Assembly (NCBI RefSeq): GCF_028994805.1
Contig: NZ_JAJQQP010000007.1
Span: 81,468 to 145,467 of the forward strand
Direction of reading: 5' to 3'
DNA from: Promicromonospora iranensis
Lineage (GTDB): Bacteria; Actinomycetota; Actinomycetes; Actinomycetales; Cellulomonadaceae
Length of the DNA stretch: 64,000 nucleotides
Below are positions 7,907 through 17,006 of the stretch, piece after piece. The notes under the pieces were generated by a model. It saw only the letters and a program-made list of their open reading frames with translations, ran no database searches and was not told the origin of the DNA. The position numbers were made by a program, and so were the translations under genes. Positions within the stretch are counted from its first letter, which is position 1. Each line of letters opens with the position of its first letter.

Positions 7907-8802
7907 TCCTGCACGCTCCTCGGCATGAGGCCGCCCGGCCGGACCACGAGGACGGCGAGGAAGACGAGGTGCCCGGCGAGCACCCCGGACTGCGGGTCGG
8001 TCTGCGCGCCGATCGTCTGGGCCAGGCCCAGGACCATGCCGCCGGCGAGCGTGCCCCACAACGAGCCCAGCCCGCCGATGATCACCGCCTCGAACGCGAA
8101 CAGCAGAACGAGCTCTCCGTAGCCCGGCGAGAACTGCGTGCTCATGCCGACGAACACGCCCGCGAGCCCCAGCGTCGCAAAGGCGAGCGCGGTCGCCACC
8201 GCATACATGTGCCGCGGGTCGACGCCGGTCATGGCGGCGGCGCCGGCGTCGTCCGCGACGGCGCGCATGGCGCGGCCCGTGGAGGTGCGGGCCAGGAGGA
8301 GCTGGACCGTCGCGATGACCGACGCCGCCACGGCCAGGGTGAGCAGCGGCAGGACGCCGACCGAGAGGCTGCCGACGGGCAGGCCCGCCGAGGCCAGTCC
8401 GCCCGTGGGGATGGTGCGGGTGTCCGCGCTGAAGACCTCCTGGAGCAGGTTCGTGAGCGCCACGGCGACGCCGAACGACACGAGCAGCGGCGCGAGCTCA
8501 CCCGCGCCGCGCGGGCCGTCGGCCGGGTCCCGGCCGACCTGGGCGAGCGCCGGGTTGAACAGGCCCCGCTGCACCGCGTAGCCGAGGGCCGCGAACAGCG
8601 GGACGACCACGACGGTCGCGAGCCACAGCGGCAGGCCCTGCTGCACCAGGACCAGCGTGAGGTAGGCGGCGAGCACCGCGAGCACGCCGTGCGCCAGGTT
8701 GACGATGCGCATCACGCCGAAGATCAGCGACAGGCCGCAGGCCAGCAGGGCGTACTGCCCGCCGAGCAGCACTCCCTGCACGCCGGCGTTGAGCCAGTCC
8801 AT
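7903..8802 (-). CDS. livH: Branched-chain/aromatic-type ABC importer permease, LivH family
   Basis: This 299-residue integral membrane protein carries the LivH hallmarks GGQYALLACGLSLIFGVMRI, NLAHG near the N-terminus, and FEAVIIGGLGSLWGTLAGG near the C-terminus. It pairs with LivM in the membrane. I chose the ATG at 8802 because GGAGGA lies just upstream. The first 79 bases overlap the end of the livF frame, an unusually long overlap for this operon. The stop codon overlaps the livM start (ATGA). Confidence 0.9.
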   Translation of the reverse strand: MDWLNAGVQGVLLGGQYALLACGLSLIFGVMRIVNLAHGVLAVLAAYLTLVLVQQGLPLWLATVVVVPLFAALGYAVQRGLFNPALAQVGRDPADGPRGAGELAPLLVSFGVAVALTNLLQEVFSADTRTIPTGGLASAGLPVGSLSVGVLPLLTLAVAASVIATVQLLLARTSTGRAMRAVADDAGAAAMTGVDPRHMYAVATALAFATLGLAGVFVGMSTQFSPGYGELVLLFAFEAVIIGGLGSLWGTLAGGMVLGLAQTIGAQTDPQSGVLAGHLVFLAVLVVRPGGLMPRSVQE

Positions 8803-9542
8803 CGTTCCTCCGGTCTCGTTGCGTTCCATTTCGGTGGGGGGTGGGTGATGCCGAAGTAGGCGTCCGCGACGGTGTCACGGTCCAGGCCGGCAGCCGGCGC
8901 CTCCAGCACGGTCCGGCCGCCGAGGAGGCACTGGACCCGGTCGGCCACCCGCAGCGCCTGGTCCAGGTCCTGCTCGACGACGAGCGCGGTGGTGCCCGAC
9001 GCGGTGATCCGCCGCACCGCGTCGTAGAGCTGCGCCACGACGGTGGGCGCGAGCCCGAGCGACACCTCGTCGAGCAGCAGCACGCGCGGGTTCGCCAGGA
9101 GCGCACGGCCGATCGCGACAGCCTGCTGCTGCCCGCCGGACAGGACGCCGCCCCGTCGGTCCCTCATCTCTGCCACCAGCGGAAACATCTCGTACACGGC
9201 GCGCAGGTCCCACGGCCCGGGGCGCTTGGGCCAGCGGCCCATGAGCAGGTTCTCCTCGACGGTGAGCGAGCCGAAGACACGCCGCCCCTCGGGCACGAGC
9301 GCGATCCCGCGCCGCACCCGCCGGTGGGCGGGCACCCGGGTGACCGGCTCGCCGTCGAGCAGCACGCTGCCCGACGTCGGCAGGTGCGTCCCGGCGAGCG
9401 CCGCCAGCAGCGTGGACTTGCCCGCGCCGTTGGCGCCGAGCACCGCGAGGGTCTCGCCCTCGGCGACGGACAGCGACACGCCGTCCACCGCAGTCAGGTC
9501 GCCGTACCGGACCTCGAGGCCGGTCACGTCCAGGACGTTCAT
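8724..9542 (-). CDS. livF: ABC importer ATPase, LivF family, with C-terminal extension
   Basis: The product is 272 residues. Walker A is GANGAGKST, the signature is LSGGQQQAVAIGRAL and Walker B is VLLLDEVSLGL, all in LivF order. The family usually ends near the motif seen here as ADAYFGI. This frame runs about 40 residues further (Pro/Cys/Trp-rich) and overlaps livH by 79 bases. The extension reads like out-of-frame livH and may be a late by-product of a lost stop codon. The start ATG overlaps the livG stop by four bases. It energises import together with LivG. Confidence 0.88.
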   Translation of the reverse strand: MNVLDVTGLEVRYGDLTAVDGVSLSVAEGETLAVLGANGAGKSTLLAALAGTHLPTSGSVLLDGEPVTRVPAHRRVRRGIALVPEGRRVFGSLTVEENLLMGRWPKRPGPWDLRAVYEMFPLVAEMRDRRGGVLSGGQQQAVAIGRALLANPRVLLLDEVSLGLAPTVVAQLYDAVRRITASGTTALVVEQDLDQALRVADRVQCLLGGRTVLEAPAAGLDRDTVADAYFGITHPPPKWNATRPEERWTGSTPACRECCSAGSTPCWPAACR

Positions 9543-10327
9543 GCCGTCTCCCCGGTGGGCTCCGTCGCCGGCTCGGAGCCCGCGTCCACGGCGTCGACCG
9601 TCGAGCCCAGGTACACCTCGACCACCTGCGGGCTGCGGATCACCTCGTGCGGGTCGCCCTGGGCGATCACCTCCCCGCCGGCGAGGCACATCAGCCGGTC
9701 CACCACGCCGAGCAGCGCGTGCAGCACGTGCTCGATCCAGACGACTGCCACGCCGTCGTCCCGCAGGCGGCGCACGAGGTCCACCACCTGTGGCAGCTCG
9801 CGGTCGGTGAGGCCGCCGGCGATCTCGTCCAGGAGAAGGAGTCGCGGGCCGGCCGCGAGGGCTCGCGCGACCTCCAGCCGCTTGCGGTCCAGCAGGCGCA
9901 GGCTGCCCGACGGCGTGTTGGCCACGCCGGTCAGGCCCGTCACCTCGAGCGCGTGCCAGGCCTGGGCACGCGCGTCCCGGGGCGGCCCCGTCCTCGTGTG
10001 TCTCCGCCCGGCGAACGACGCCCCGACCAGGGCGTTCTCGTACACGGTGAGCCCACCGAAGGGTCGCGGCACCTGGTACGACCGTGCGATGCCCCGGTCG
10101 GCACGGGCTGCGGCGCCGAGCCGGGTGATGTCCCGTCCGTCGAGCGCCACCGTCCCGGCGTCGGCCCGCTGCGTGCCCGCGACGATGTCGAGGAGCGTGG
10201 TCTTGCCCGCCCCGTTCGGCCCGACGAGGCCGAGCGCCTCACCGGCGGAGACCTCGAACGACACGTCGCGGGCCGTGACGACCCGGCCGAAGCGCTTGGC
10301 GACGCCGGACACCTCCAGCAGGGGCAC
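9539..10327 (-). CDS. livG: ABC importer ATPase, LivG family, degenerate signature motif
   Basis: The product is 262 residues. Walker A is GPNGAGKTT, Walker B is LLLLDEIAGGL and the switch His lies in VVWIEHVLH. The ABC signature is atypical (SGSLRLLDRKRLEVARAL, where LivG usually has a YGxQR-type motif). I chose the GTG at 10327, which has AAAGGAG five bases upstream. A longer frame begins at 10363 without such a site. The C-terminal tail is acidic. It lies 63 bp downstream of the binding-protein gene and is coupled to livF by an ATGA overlap. Confidence 0.88.
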   Translation of the reverse strand: MPLLEVSGVAKRFGRVVTARDVSFEVSAGEALGLVGPNGAGKTTLLDIVAGTQRADAGTVALDGRDITRLGAAARADRGIARSYQVPRPFGGLTVYENALVGASFAGRRHTRTGPPRDARAQAWHALEVTGLTGVANTPSGSLRLLDRKRLEVARALAAGPRLLLLDEIAGGLTDRELPQVVDLVRRLRDDGVAVVWIEHVLHALLGVVDRLMCLAGGEVIAQGDPHEVIRSPQVVEVYLGSTVDAVDAGSEPATEPTGETA

Positions 10328-10390
10328 GGTCACTCCTTTCGGGGTCTCGGCAGGCTCGACCAACGGTGCGGTGCGGGTCGAGGTGCGGGT

Positions 10391-11686
10391 CTATCGGAGG
10401 GGTTCTACCTCGCCGCCCGCCGGGATCTCCGGGGCCAGCTCGTTGGAGACGACCACGAGCTCGTACGGGTGCGCGCCCTCGTCCTCCCCCTCGTCCAGGC
10501 GCCACTGGCCACCGACCAGCGGGGTCTTGGCGACATACGGCGGGACGCTGTCGTCGACGCCCCAGGCGACGTCGCCGACCACGGTGGAGACCTGGAGGGT
10601 GGACAGCGCCTCGGTGATCGCGTCCGGCTCGGTGGAACCGGCCTCCTCGACGGCAGCGACGGTGATCTCGAACAGGGCCTCCGCGAAGCCGAGCGGCTGG
10701 GTCCACTGCTTGCCGGTGTCGGCCTCGTACTGGTCAGCCAGCTCCTGCGCCGTCTGTCCCGTCAGGGACGAGGAGAACGGTGCCGTCGGGTGCCACCAGA
10801 CCTCGGAGGTGAGGCCGTCGCCCTCGTTGCCCAGGGCCTCGACCGCCGACGGGAAGAGCAGTGCCTTGCCGATCGTCGCGATCTTCGGCTGGTAGCCCTG
10901 CTGGCCCGCCTGCTGCCAGAACGTGGTGAAGTCAGGCGGGATCGGCACGCCCACGAGGATGTCGTGGCCCTTGAACGCGGAGAGCTGCGCCGAGAAGTCC
11001 TGGGTCCCGTTCGGGTACAGGCCCGGATCGTCGATCGTGACGCCGGTGTCGGCCGTGAGGGCGGGGAAGTTCGCGCTCCAGGCCTGGCCGTCCGGGTCGT
11101 TCGGGAACAGGCCGGCCGCCTGGGAGTTGGTGTCGACCTGGCTCCACATGTCCGCGTAGACCGCCGACACGTCCTCGAGGCCCCAGAACGCGTGATAGCT
11201 GTACTCGAGGTCGGCCGGCTGGTCACCCTCGCGGATCGCGAACGGCTGCCAGGGCGCGACCGTCGAGATGCACGGGACCTGGTTCGCCTCGCACTGCTCC
11301 GAGACGGGGTTGGTGATGTCCGGCGTGGACGAGGTCAGCACCAGGTCGACGCCGTCGCTGTTGATCAGCTCGGCCGCCACCTCGCCCGCGCGGGCCGAGC
11401 TGGACTGCGAGTCCTTCACGATGATCTCGACGGCGTGCTCGCTCCCGTCGACCGTGACCGGGTTGTCCGCGAACCACTCCTCCATCGCCTCGATCACGTA
11501 GGCGTTGGCCTCGCCGAACGGGGCCGACGAGCCGGTCTCGGTCGAGACGAACCCGATCCGGAGGACGTCCTCCTCCCCGCCGTCGCCGCCGATCGTGCCG
11601 CCGCCGACGTCGCCGCAGCCCGCGAGGGCCCCTGCCAGCACTGCCGTCGACGCCCAGGCAGCCAGTGCCCGTCCGTTGCGAACCAT
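10391..11686 (-). CDS. livK: Periplasmic-binding lipoprotein of Liv-type ABC importer
   Basis: This 431-residue lipoprotein has its lipobox LAGALAGC at Cys24. It belongs to the type I ligand-binding (Peripla_BP_6) fold: it begins LRIGFVSTETGSSAPFG, and the VDLVLTSSTPDITNPVSEQC segment matches the hinge region of amide/aromatic-binding members. It captures substrate outside the membrane for LivHMGF. I chose the ATG at 11686, eight bases after GGAG. A GTG at 11695 overlaps that site. It lies 76 bp downstream of the dioxygenase gene and is probably part of the same transcript. Confidence 0.88.
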   Translation of the reverse strand: MVRNGRALAAWASTAVLAGALAGCGDVGGGTIGGDGGEEDVLRIGFVSTETGSSAPFGEANAYVIEAMEEWFADNPVTVDGSEHAVEIIVKDSQSSSARAGEVAAELINSDGVDLVLTSSTPDITNPVSEQCEANQVPCISTVAPWQPFAIREGDQPADLEYSYHAFWGLEDVSAVYADMWSQVDTNSQAAGLFPNDPDGQAWSANFPALTADTGVTIDDPGLYPNGTQDFSAQLSAFKGHDILVGVPIPPDFTTFWQQAGQQGYQPKIATIGKALLFPSAVEALGNEGDGLTSEVWWHPTAPFSSSLTGQTAQELADQYEADTGKQWTQPLGFAEALFEITVAAVEEAGSTEPDAITEALSTLQVSTVVGDVAWGVDDSVPPYVAKTPLVGGQWRLDEGEDEGAHPYELVVVSNELAPEIPAGGEVEPLR

Positions 11687-11762
11687 CGTCGTCACTCCAA
11701 GTCAGTAGTGGTACGTGCTACATCGGTGGTGCCGTGACTTCCAGTGGTGCGGGTGGCGCCGG

Positions 11763-12656
11763 TCACTCGCGCGGGGCGAGCACCATGTCGAAGCGGGTGC
11801 GCGACCACGTGCCCGCCACCGCGCGGCCGTCCGGCGTCGGGGTGCCCGCCGGCAGCTCCTCGAAGTCCATGACGAGCGAGTCCTTGACCCCGAACACGGA
11901 GTCCGAGGCGAGCAGCTCGTCGCCGCGCACGAAGATGTGGGTCACCAGGGTGCGGAGCCCCGGCGCGGTCACCATGAAGTGCAGGTGCGCGGCACGCAGG
12001 GGCGACCGGCCCGTGGCCGCGAGCAGCGCGCCCACCGGCCCGTCGTGCGGGATCGGGTACGGCGTGGGCGTGATGCCCCAGAACCGGTACCCGCCGTCGT
12101 CGTCCGAGTAGAGGTGCGCGCGCCCCGCGGTGCGCTCGTCGCCGTACTGGACGTCGTAGAACCCGTCCTCGTCGGCCTCCCACACCTCGATCCGGGCTCC
12201 CCGCACCGGCCGGCCCGACGTGTCGGTGACGGTGCCCTCCACCCAGCAGGGCTGCCCCGTGGCGCCGCCGGCGATGTCCCCGCCGTTCTCGATACGCGGG
12301 GCGTCGTCCATGAAGAACGGTCCGAACACCGTGGCCTCCGTCGCGGACCCGTACGCCTCGTTGTTGATGGCGATGGTCTGCATGGAGGCGCCCAGCACGT
12401 CGGACAGCAGGATGAACTCCTGCCGTCTGTCGTCGGTGATGTGCCCGGCAGCCGTGAGGAACTCGATGCCCTTGTTCCACTCGTCCTCGGTGAGCCGCAC
12501 CTCGCGCAGGAACGCGTGCAGGTGCCGGGTCAGGGCCTGCATGACGGTCTTCAGTCGCTCGTCGCCGGCACGGTCGAACGACGCCACCACCCGGTCGGTG
12601 AGGTCCTGCTCCCGGGCGGCCTGCTCCGGGGCCGCCGCGTGGTCGTCCTCAGCCAT
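11763..12656 (-). CDS. Intradiol ring-cleavage dioxygenase (hydroxyquinol/catechol 1,2-dioxygenase type)
   Basis: The product is 297 residues. An N-terminal dimerisation region of about 100 residues ([18 protein letters not shown]) is followed by the intradiol dioxygenase fold. The expected Fe(III) ligands are visible: Tyr in DGFYDVQY, Tyr in [10 protein letters not shown], and the two His in RAAHLHF. Such enzymes insert O2 between the two hydroxyls of catechol or hydroxyquinol to give (maleylacetate-forming) muconates. The gene overlaps the monooxygenase gene by eight bases, so they are translated together. Hydroxyquinol is the likelier substrate because the partner is a TfdB-like phenol hydroxylase and no muconate cycloisomerase is adjacent; that is inference. 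Confidence 0.9.
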   Translation of the reverse strand: MAEDDHAAAPEQAAREQDLTDRVVASFDRAGDERLKTVMQALTRHLHAFLREVRLTEDEWNKGIEFLTAAGHITDDRRQEFILLSDVLGASMQTIAINNEAYGSATEATVFGPFFMDDAPRIENGGDIAGGATGQPCWVEGTVTDTSGRPVRGARIEVWEADEDGFYDVQYGDERTAGRAHLYSDDDGGYRFWGITPTPYPIPHDGPVGALLAATGRSPLRAAHLHFMVTAPGLRTLVTHIFVRGDELLASDSVFGVKDSLVMDFEELPAGTPTPDGRAVAGTWSRTRFDMVLAPRE

Positions 12657-14478
12657 CCTGGTCGCTCCGCCCGAGCACCGCCCTGAGCGCGTCGCCGAGG
12701 GCGCCCGCGGGGTCGGCGGCGAGCGTCTGCGCTCGCCATGCCACGTGCGCGTCGGGACGCACCAGGATCGCGCCCGACTCCTCGACGCCCCGCATCTTCG
12801 CCCAGTCGTAGTAGGTGTCGATCACCTCGCGGCCGGGTCCGATGACCACCGTCCCGAGCGGCACGCCGAGCTCGTCGGCCACCGTGGCCGCCGCGTCGGC
12901 CCATGCCTCCCCGGCGATGCCGGTGACCAGCGTGAACCGCCCGTACGGCACCAGGTCGTGGGTCGAGCGCTTGTAGCCGGCGGGGTCGGCCACCCAGACG
13001 TGCGGGAACCGGGCGCCCGGGACCGTGGACTGCTCGTAGTAGAGCTCCGGGTCGCGCTCGTCCACAGGCTGGGGAGAACCGTCAGCGACGACCGCGGCGG
13101 ACTCGTAGAACTGCCCCATGTCCACACCGTGTGCGTTGAACTCGTAGTGCTTAAGGTCCATCGCCTCCACGAGCGCCGCACGCTTGGCCTCCCCGGCCGG
13201 GGTGTTGGCCTTGCGCTCGTCGATCGCGGCCTGCATCGCCTCCGGGGTCTCGGCGTCGAGCACGCCGAGCACCTCCATGAACCGGAACTCGCCGCCGGAC
13301 TTGTTGGCCCGCAGCACGATCTGCTCGGCGATCGGCGCGCGCTCGGTCGAGTAGGTGTCCAGCAGGGACGGCGCCGCCTGCCCGTTCAGGACCGCGGCGA
13401 TCTTCCACGCCAGGTTGTACGCGTCCTGGACCGACGTGTTCGAGCCCAGGCCGTTGCTCGGCGGGTGCCGGTGCACGGCGTCGCCCGCACAGAAGACGCG
13501 CCCCTTCTGCAGGTGCGTCGCGTACATCTGGTTGTTGCCCCACAGCGAGTAGCCCGTGATCTCGACGTCGAGGTCGTCGACGCCGACCAGCTGCCGCACG
13601 ATCTCGGCCGCTGCCGCGTCGTCCAGCTGCGGCGGGTCGCCCGCGATGTCGTAGCCCCAGACGATCAGCCACTCGTTCCACGGCCGGACCATGCGGACCA
13701 GGCCCGCACCGATCCCGCCGACGTCGGAGCCGGGCTGCAGCACCCAGTACAGGACGGACGGACGGTGACCGACGAGGTCGGTGAGGTCGGCCTTGAACGT
13801 GATGTTCATGGAGCCGGCGATGTCCATGGCGCCCTCGAACGGCAGGCCGATGTCGGCCGCCACCTGGGAGCGCGCCCCGTCGCCGCCGATCAGGTACTTC
13901 GACCGGATCGTGTACTCGGTGCCGGTGACCCGGTCGAGCACGCGGGTGCTGACGCCGTCGGCGTCCTGGGTGTGGCTCAGGTACTGCGTGGAGAACCGCG
14001 ACTGGGTGCCCCGCTCGGTGGCGTTCTTCACCAGGATCGGCTCGAGGTACGTCTGCGGGATGTCCACCGTGAGCGACGGCGAGGCGAGGCGGGCGTCCGC
14101 CTCGCGCGCGGGGTGCGTCTCCCAGGTGAGGATGCGGCCGATCTCCTCGCCCGCGATCGTCGTGCAGAACACCGTGTCGCCCACGAGCTCGTGCGGCGTG
14201 GCGTCCGCGAGGACCTGGTCCTCGATCCCCAGGTCCCGGAAGATCTCCATGGTCCGCTGGTTGGTGATGTGCGCTCGGGGCGTGTTCGCCGTCCAGCGGT
14301 ACTTGGTGATCATGATGTTGCCGATCCCCAGGCTGGACAGGAACAGAGCGGCCGACGCGCCCGCCGGGCCGGAGCCGACGACGAGCACGTCCGTCTCGAC
14401 GACGACGTCGGTGGGCGTGGTGCCGGCAGGGCTGCTGGGCAGTGCGGTCTCTGTCTGACCGTCGTCGAACTCAGGCAT
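12649..14478 (-). CDS. FAD-dependent phenol monooxygenase, TfdB-like
   Basis: This is about 609 residues. The FAD dinucleotide motif [11 protein letters not shown] is at about 35-45. The second FAD motif, [16 protein letters not shown] with [12 protein letters not shown], is near 345-375 and closely matches 2,4-dichlorophenol hydroxylases. A thioredoxin-like C-terminal domain covers about 470-600 (phenol hydroxylase type). It should hydroxylate a phenolic ring ortho to an existing hydroxyl using NAD(P)H and O2, making the diol for the downstream dioxygenase. The start is uncertain: the ATG at 14478 has only a distant GGAGG. It lies 65 bp behind the AraC gene and overlaps the dioxygenase gene. 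Confidence 0.87.
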   Translation of the reverse strand: MPEFDDGQTETALPSSPAGTTPTDVVVETDVLVVGSGPAGASAALFLSSLGIGNIMITKYRWTANTPRAHITNQRTMEIFRDLGIEDQVLADATPHELVGDTVFCTTIAGEEIGRILTWETHPAREADARLASPSLTVDIPQTYLEPILVKNATERGTQSRFSTQYLSHTQDADGVSTRVLDRVTGTEYTIRSKYLIGGDGARSQVAADIGLPFEGAMDIAGSMNITFKADLTDLVGHRPSVLYWVLQPGSDVGGIGAGLVRMVRPWNEWLIVWGYDIAGDPPQLDDAAAAEIVRQLVGVDDLDVEITGYSLWGNNQMYATHLQKGRVFCAGDAVHRHPPSNGLGSNTSVQDAYNLAWKIAAVLNGQAAPSLLDTYSTERAPIAEQIVLRANKSGGEFRFMEVLGVLDAETPEAMQAAIDERKANTPAGEAKRAALVEAMDLKHYEFNAHGVDMGQFYESAAVVADGSPQPVDERDPELYYEQSTVPGARFPHVWVADPAGYKRSTHDLVPYGRFTLVTGIAGEAWADAAATVADELGVPLGTVVIGPGREVIDTYYDWAKMRGVEESGAILVRPDAHVAWRAQTLAADPAGALGDALRAVLGRSDQDG

Positions 14479-14543
14479 GCGCACAGGCTGCCGTGGGCCT
14501 CCGACCAGGGAAAAGACCTGCCCACGAAAGTCGGCGGAAATTC

Positions 14544-15629
14544 TCAAGAACCGATGGGGAGCGGGTGTGCCGGGCCGGTGTACCGGCGAGCCTCCGACGG
14601 CGACATGCCCGACTGCTCCCGGAACACGCGCGAGAACTGCGCGGCCGACGAGAAGCCGCAGCGCAGGCCGATAGCCTCGACCGTCTGCTCCGCGTAGGAG
14701 GGCATGCGCAGCATGCGGCCCGCCATCTCCACCCGGCGCCGGGCGACGAACCGCGGCACGCTCGTGCCCCGCTCGGCGAACACGCGCGAGAGCTGCCGCT
14801 CGCTCAACCCGATCGCGTCGGCGATGCGGCGCGCGGACAGCGTGGGGTCGCGCAGCCACTGCCGCACGTACTGCTCTGCCGCGGCGAAGTGCGCCCCCGT
14901 CGTCGACGTCCCGGCGGCCGGGGGCCTGGCCGTCGACGGTGCTCCGGCGGCCGTCGACCCGACCCCGGCCGTGTCCGGCTGCGCCAGCACCGCGGTGACC
15001 AGCTCGAGCAGCGCGTCCTCGTCCGCCGAGCCGTCCCCCCGTGACCCCACGGCACGCGCGACGAGTGCGGCCAGCGCCGCCGCATACGAGCCCGCGCCCC
15101 ACGCCGGGGCGGTTCTCCCGCCCGGTCCGGCCCGCCCGCGAAAGTCGATCACCCGCGCGGTGCGCGGCATGGTGCCGCCCACGGACCGCAGCACGTCGTA
15201 GGGCACCTTGACCGCCAGCTCCTCCAGGCCCTGCTCGAAGCCGCGCAGGAACGGCCGGTCGGCGTCGCAGACCAGGAGCTGGCCGGGGCGCAGCGTCCGG
15301 GTGCCGTCGGCGTCGGCGAAGAGCGCCGCACCGGCGAGCGTGAAGTACAGGGCCACCGACTCGGTGGGGCGAGAGCGCACGGTGCGCGCGGTGCGTTCGA
15401 CGGCGTGCGGGTTGGCCTCGACGTGCGCCAGGTGCAACCGGTCCAGCTGGAGGTTCGCCTCCGCGGCCTCGAGCGCCGACTCGTCGAGCATGCGGCACTG
15501 CAACGCCACCAGGGCGTGGGCGTTGTGCTCCTCCCACAGCTCGATCCGCCGCGCTGCGGGCAGGCCTCGCGTGGAGAAGCGGTCGACGGCGCCGTGCGAC
15601 GCCGGTGTGGCACGGGTCACGGTGCTCAC
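14544..15629 (-). CDS. AraC-family regulator of the aromatic operon
   Basis: The product is 361 residues. The N-terminal half is an AraC-binding-like domain (RIELWEEHNAHALVALQCR, VDFRGRAG). The C-terminal HTH_18 domain is at about 265-355 (LSARRIADAIGLSERQLSRVF and FSSAAQFSRVFREQSGMSP). It is the promoter-proximal gene of the leftward monooxygenase/dioxygenase/ABC block and is the obvious candidate activator, presumably responding to a phenolic ligand. I chose the GTG at 15629 (GTGAGCACC). Another GTG at 15620 is possible. It is divergent from a histidine-phosphatase gene across 171 bp. Confidence 0.85.
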   Translation of the reverse strand: MSTVTRATPASHGAVDRFSTRGLPAARRIELWEEHNAHALVALQCRMLDESALEAAEANLQLDRLHLAHVEANPHAVERTARTVRSRPTESVALYFTLAGAALFADADGTRTLRPGQLLVCDADRPFLRGFEQGLEELAVKVPYDVLRSVGGTMPRTARVIDFRGRAGPGGRTAPAWGAGSYAAALAALVARAVGSRGDGSADEDALLELVTAVLAQPDTAGVGSTAAGAPSTARPPAAGTSTTGAHFAAAEQYVRQWLRDPTLSARRIADAIGLSERQLSRVFAERGTSVPRFVARRRVEMAGRMLRMPSYAEQTVEAIGLRCGFSSAAQFSRVFREQSGMSPSEARRYTGPAHPLPIGS

Positions 15630-15800
15630 AGTAGGTCCAGCGCACGGAGCCGCACCAGGATTCGCGGTGATCCCGCGGCGTGTTGACCTGGCGTGTCGAC
15701 CTGGCAGCTGTTCGCCGTGTTCGAGCAGGTCAGGCCGTATGGCGAGCGTCCGGCGCGGGCAGCGGGTGCGGGCGACCGCCAGGCGCGGGATGCTCCACCT

Positions 15801-16481
15801 ATGCCTGACACCGAGCCACGGCCGCAGCGCCTGAAGCCCTCCCGCGACCCCCAGCTCGTGCTCCTGCGGCACGGCGAGACCGAGTGGAGCGCGAGCGGGC
15901 AGCACACGGGCCGCACCGACATCCCGCTCACCCCGGCCGGTGAGGAGCAGGCACGGTTCGCCGGGGCGACCCTCGCCGACTACGAGTTCGCGGCCGTCTA
16001 CACCTCGCCGCTGGTCCGGGCACGGCACACGGCGGAGCTGGCGGGCTACCCCGACGCCGTCGTCGACGAGGACCTCGCCGAGTGGGACTACGGCCCCGTC
16101 GACGGCCGCACCTCGGCCGACGTGTCCGCGGAGCTGGGGCGAGAGTTCCTCATCTTCGACGACGGCGTGCGCGTGCTGCCGCCGTCGGCCGAGCACGCCG
16201 ACGGCCGCCCCGGCGAGACGCTGGACGAGGTCGCGGTACGGGCGGCGCGCGTGCTGGCCCGCGCGGAGGAGACCCTCGCCGGCCGGGCCCGAGCCGGGGA
16301 CAGCGGCGGCGACGTGCTGCTCGTGGCGCACGGTCACCTGCTGCGCGTGCTCGCCGCGGTCTGGCTCGGCGTGGACCCCCGGCTCGGGGCGCGGTTCGAG
16401 CTGGGCACCGCCGCCGTCTGCCAGCTCGGGTACGGGCACGGCCTGCGCACCATCGAGGGATGGAACCTGGCCGCACAGTAG
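15801..16481 (+). CDS. Histidine phosphatase family protein
   Basis: This 226-residue protein has the phosphoglycerate-mutase-like fold. The catalytic RHGE motif is near residues 24-27 (LVLLRHGETEW), with conserved Arg in YTSPLVRARHTAELA, the acid/base Glu region EWDYG, and the second catalytic His in LLVAHGHLLR. The substrate is unknown; the family includes broad phosphatases and sugar-phosphate phosphatases. The gene stands alone, 33 bp ahead of a membrane PH-domain gene in the same direction. Confidence 0.88.
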   Translation: MPDTEPRPQRLKPSRDPQLVLLRHGETEWSASGQHTGRTDIPLTPAGEEQARFAGATLADYEFAAVYTSPLVRARHTAELAGYPDAVVDEDLAEWDYGPVDGRTSADVSAELGREFLIFDDGVRVLPPSAEHADGRPGETLDEVAVRAARVLARAEETLAGRARAGDSGGDVLLVAHGHLLRVLAAVWLGVDPRLGARFELGTAAVCQLGYGHGLRTIEGWNLAAQ

Positions 16482-16514
16482 ATCCCGGTCACGCAGTAGG
16501 GCAGTATTCGCGGA

Positions 16515-17006
16515 ATGAGGGAAGAGCACCTCGCCGAGGGCGAGACCATCGTGATGCAGCTCCGCACGCACCCGAAGAAGGTCATCAAGCCGATCCTCCT
16601 GCTGGTGGTGCTGCTCGCGGTCCTGGTCGCCCTGTGGGTGCTGCCCGTGCCGGTCGACCAGATCGTGCTGTGGTTCGGCACCCTCATCCTCGTGGTGCTG
16701 GGGCTGTCCGCCGCCGTCGGGCCGTTCCTGCGCTGGCGCACCACGCGCTACACCATCACCAACCAGCGTGTCGCGCTGCGCACCGGCATCGTCACGCAGA
16801 CCGGCCGGGACATCCCGCTCTACCGGATCAACAACGTGACGTTCGAGAAGCAGCTCACCGACCGGTTCTGGGGCTGCGGCACCCTCGTGATCTCCGACGG
16901 CACCGACCAGCCGGGCATGGTGCTCGACGACGTGCCCGACGTCGAGCAGGTGCAGCGCACCCTGCAGGACCTGGTGCGCCAGGGCCAGCAGCTCAGCGAC
17001 GACTGA
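16515..17006 (+). CDS. Membrane protein with bacterial PH domain (YdbS-like)
   Basis: The 163-residue protein has two close transmembrane helices (about 25-75, starting PILLLVVLLAVLVALWVL). A bacterial PH domain (bPH_2/DUF304) follows with the typical RWRTTRYTITNQRVALRTGI and DIPLYRINNVTFEKQLTDRFWGCGTL blocks. The family is widespread in actinobacteria and of unknown function. The last 14 bases overlap the convergent MerR gene. Confidence 0.85.
   Translation: MREEHLAEGETIVMQLRTHPKKVIKPILLLVVLLAVLVALWVLPVPVDQIVLWFGTLILVVLGLSAAVGPFLRWRTTRYTITNQRVALRTGIVTQTGRDIPLYRINNVTFEKQLTDRFWGCGTLVISDGTDQPGMVLDDVPDVEQVQRTLQDLVRQGQQLSDD

Noticed and set aside
9647-11737. Nearly 700-codon plus-strand frame across the Liv genes
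   Set aside because: It is antisense to genes with clear Walker motifs and a lipobox.
12220-14697. 825-codon plus-strand frame across the dioxygenase and monooxygenase
   Set aside because: The minus-strand genes have all catalytic motifs. The antisense frame is Arg/Val/His-rich shadow sequence.
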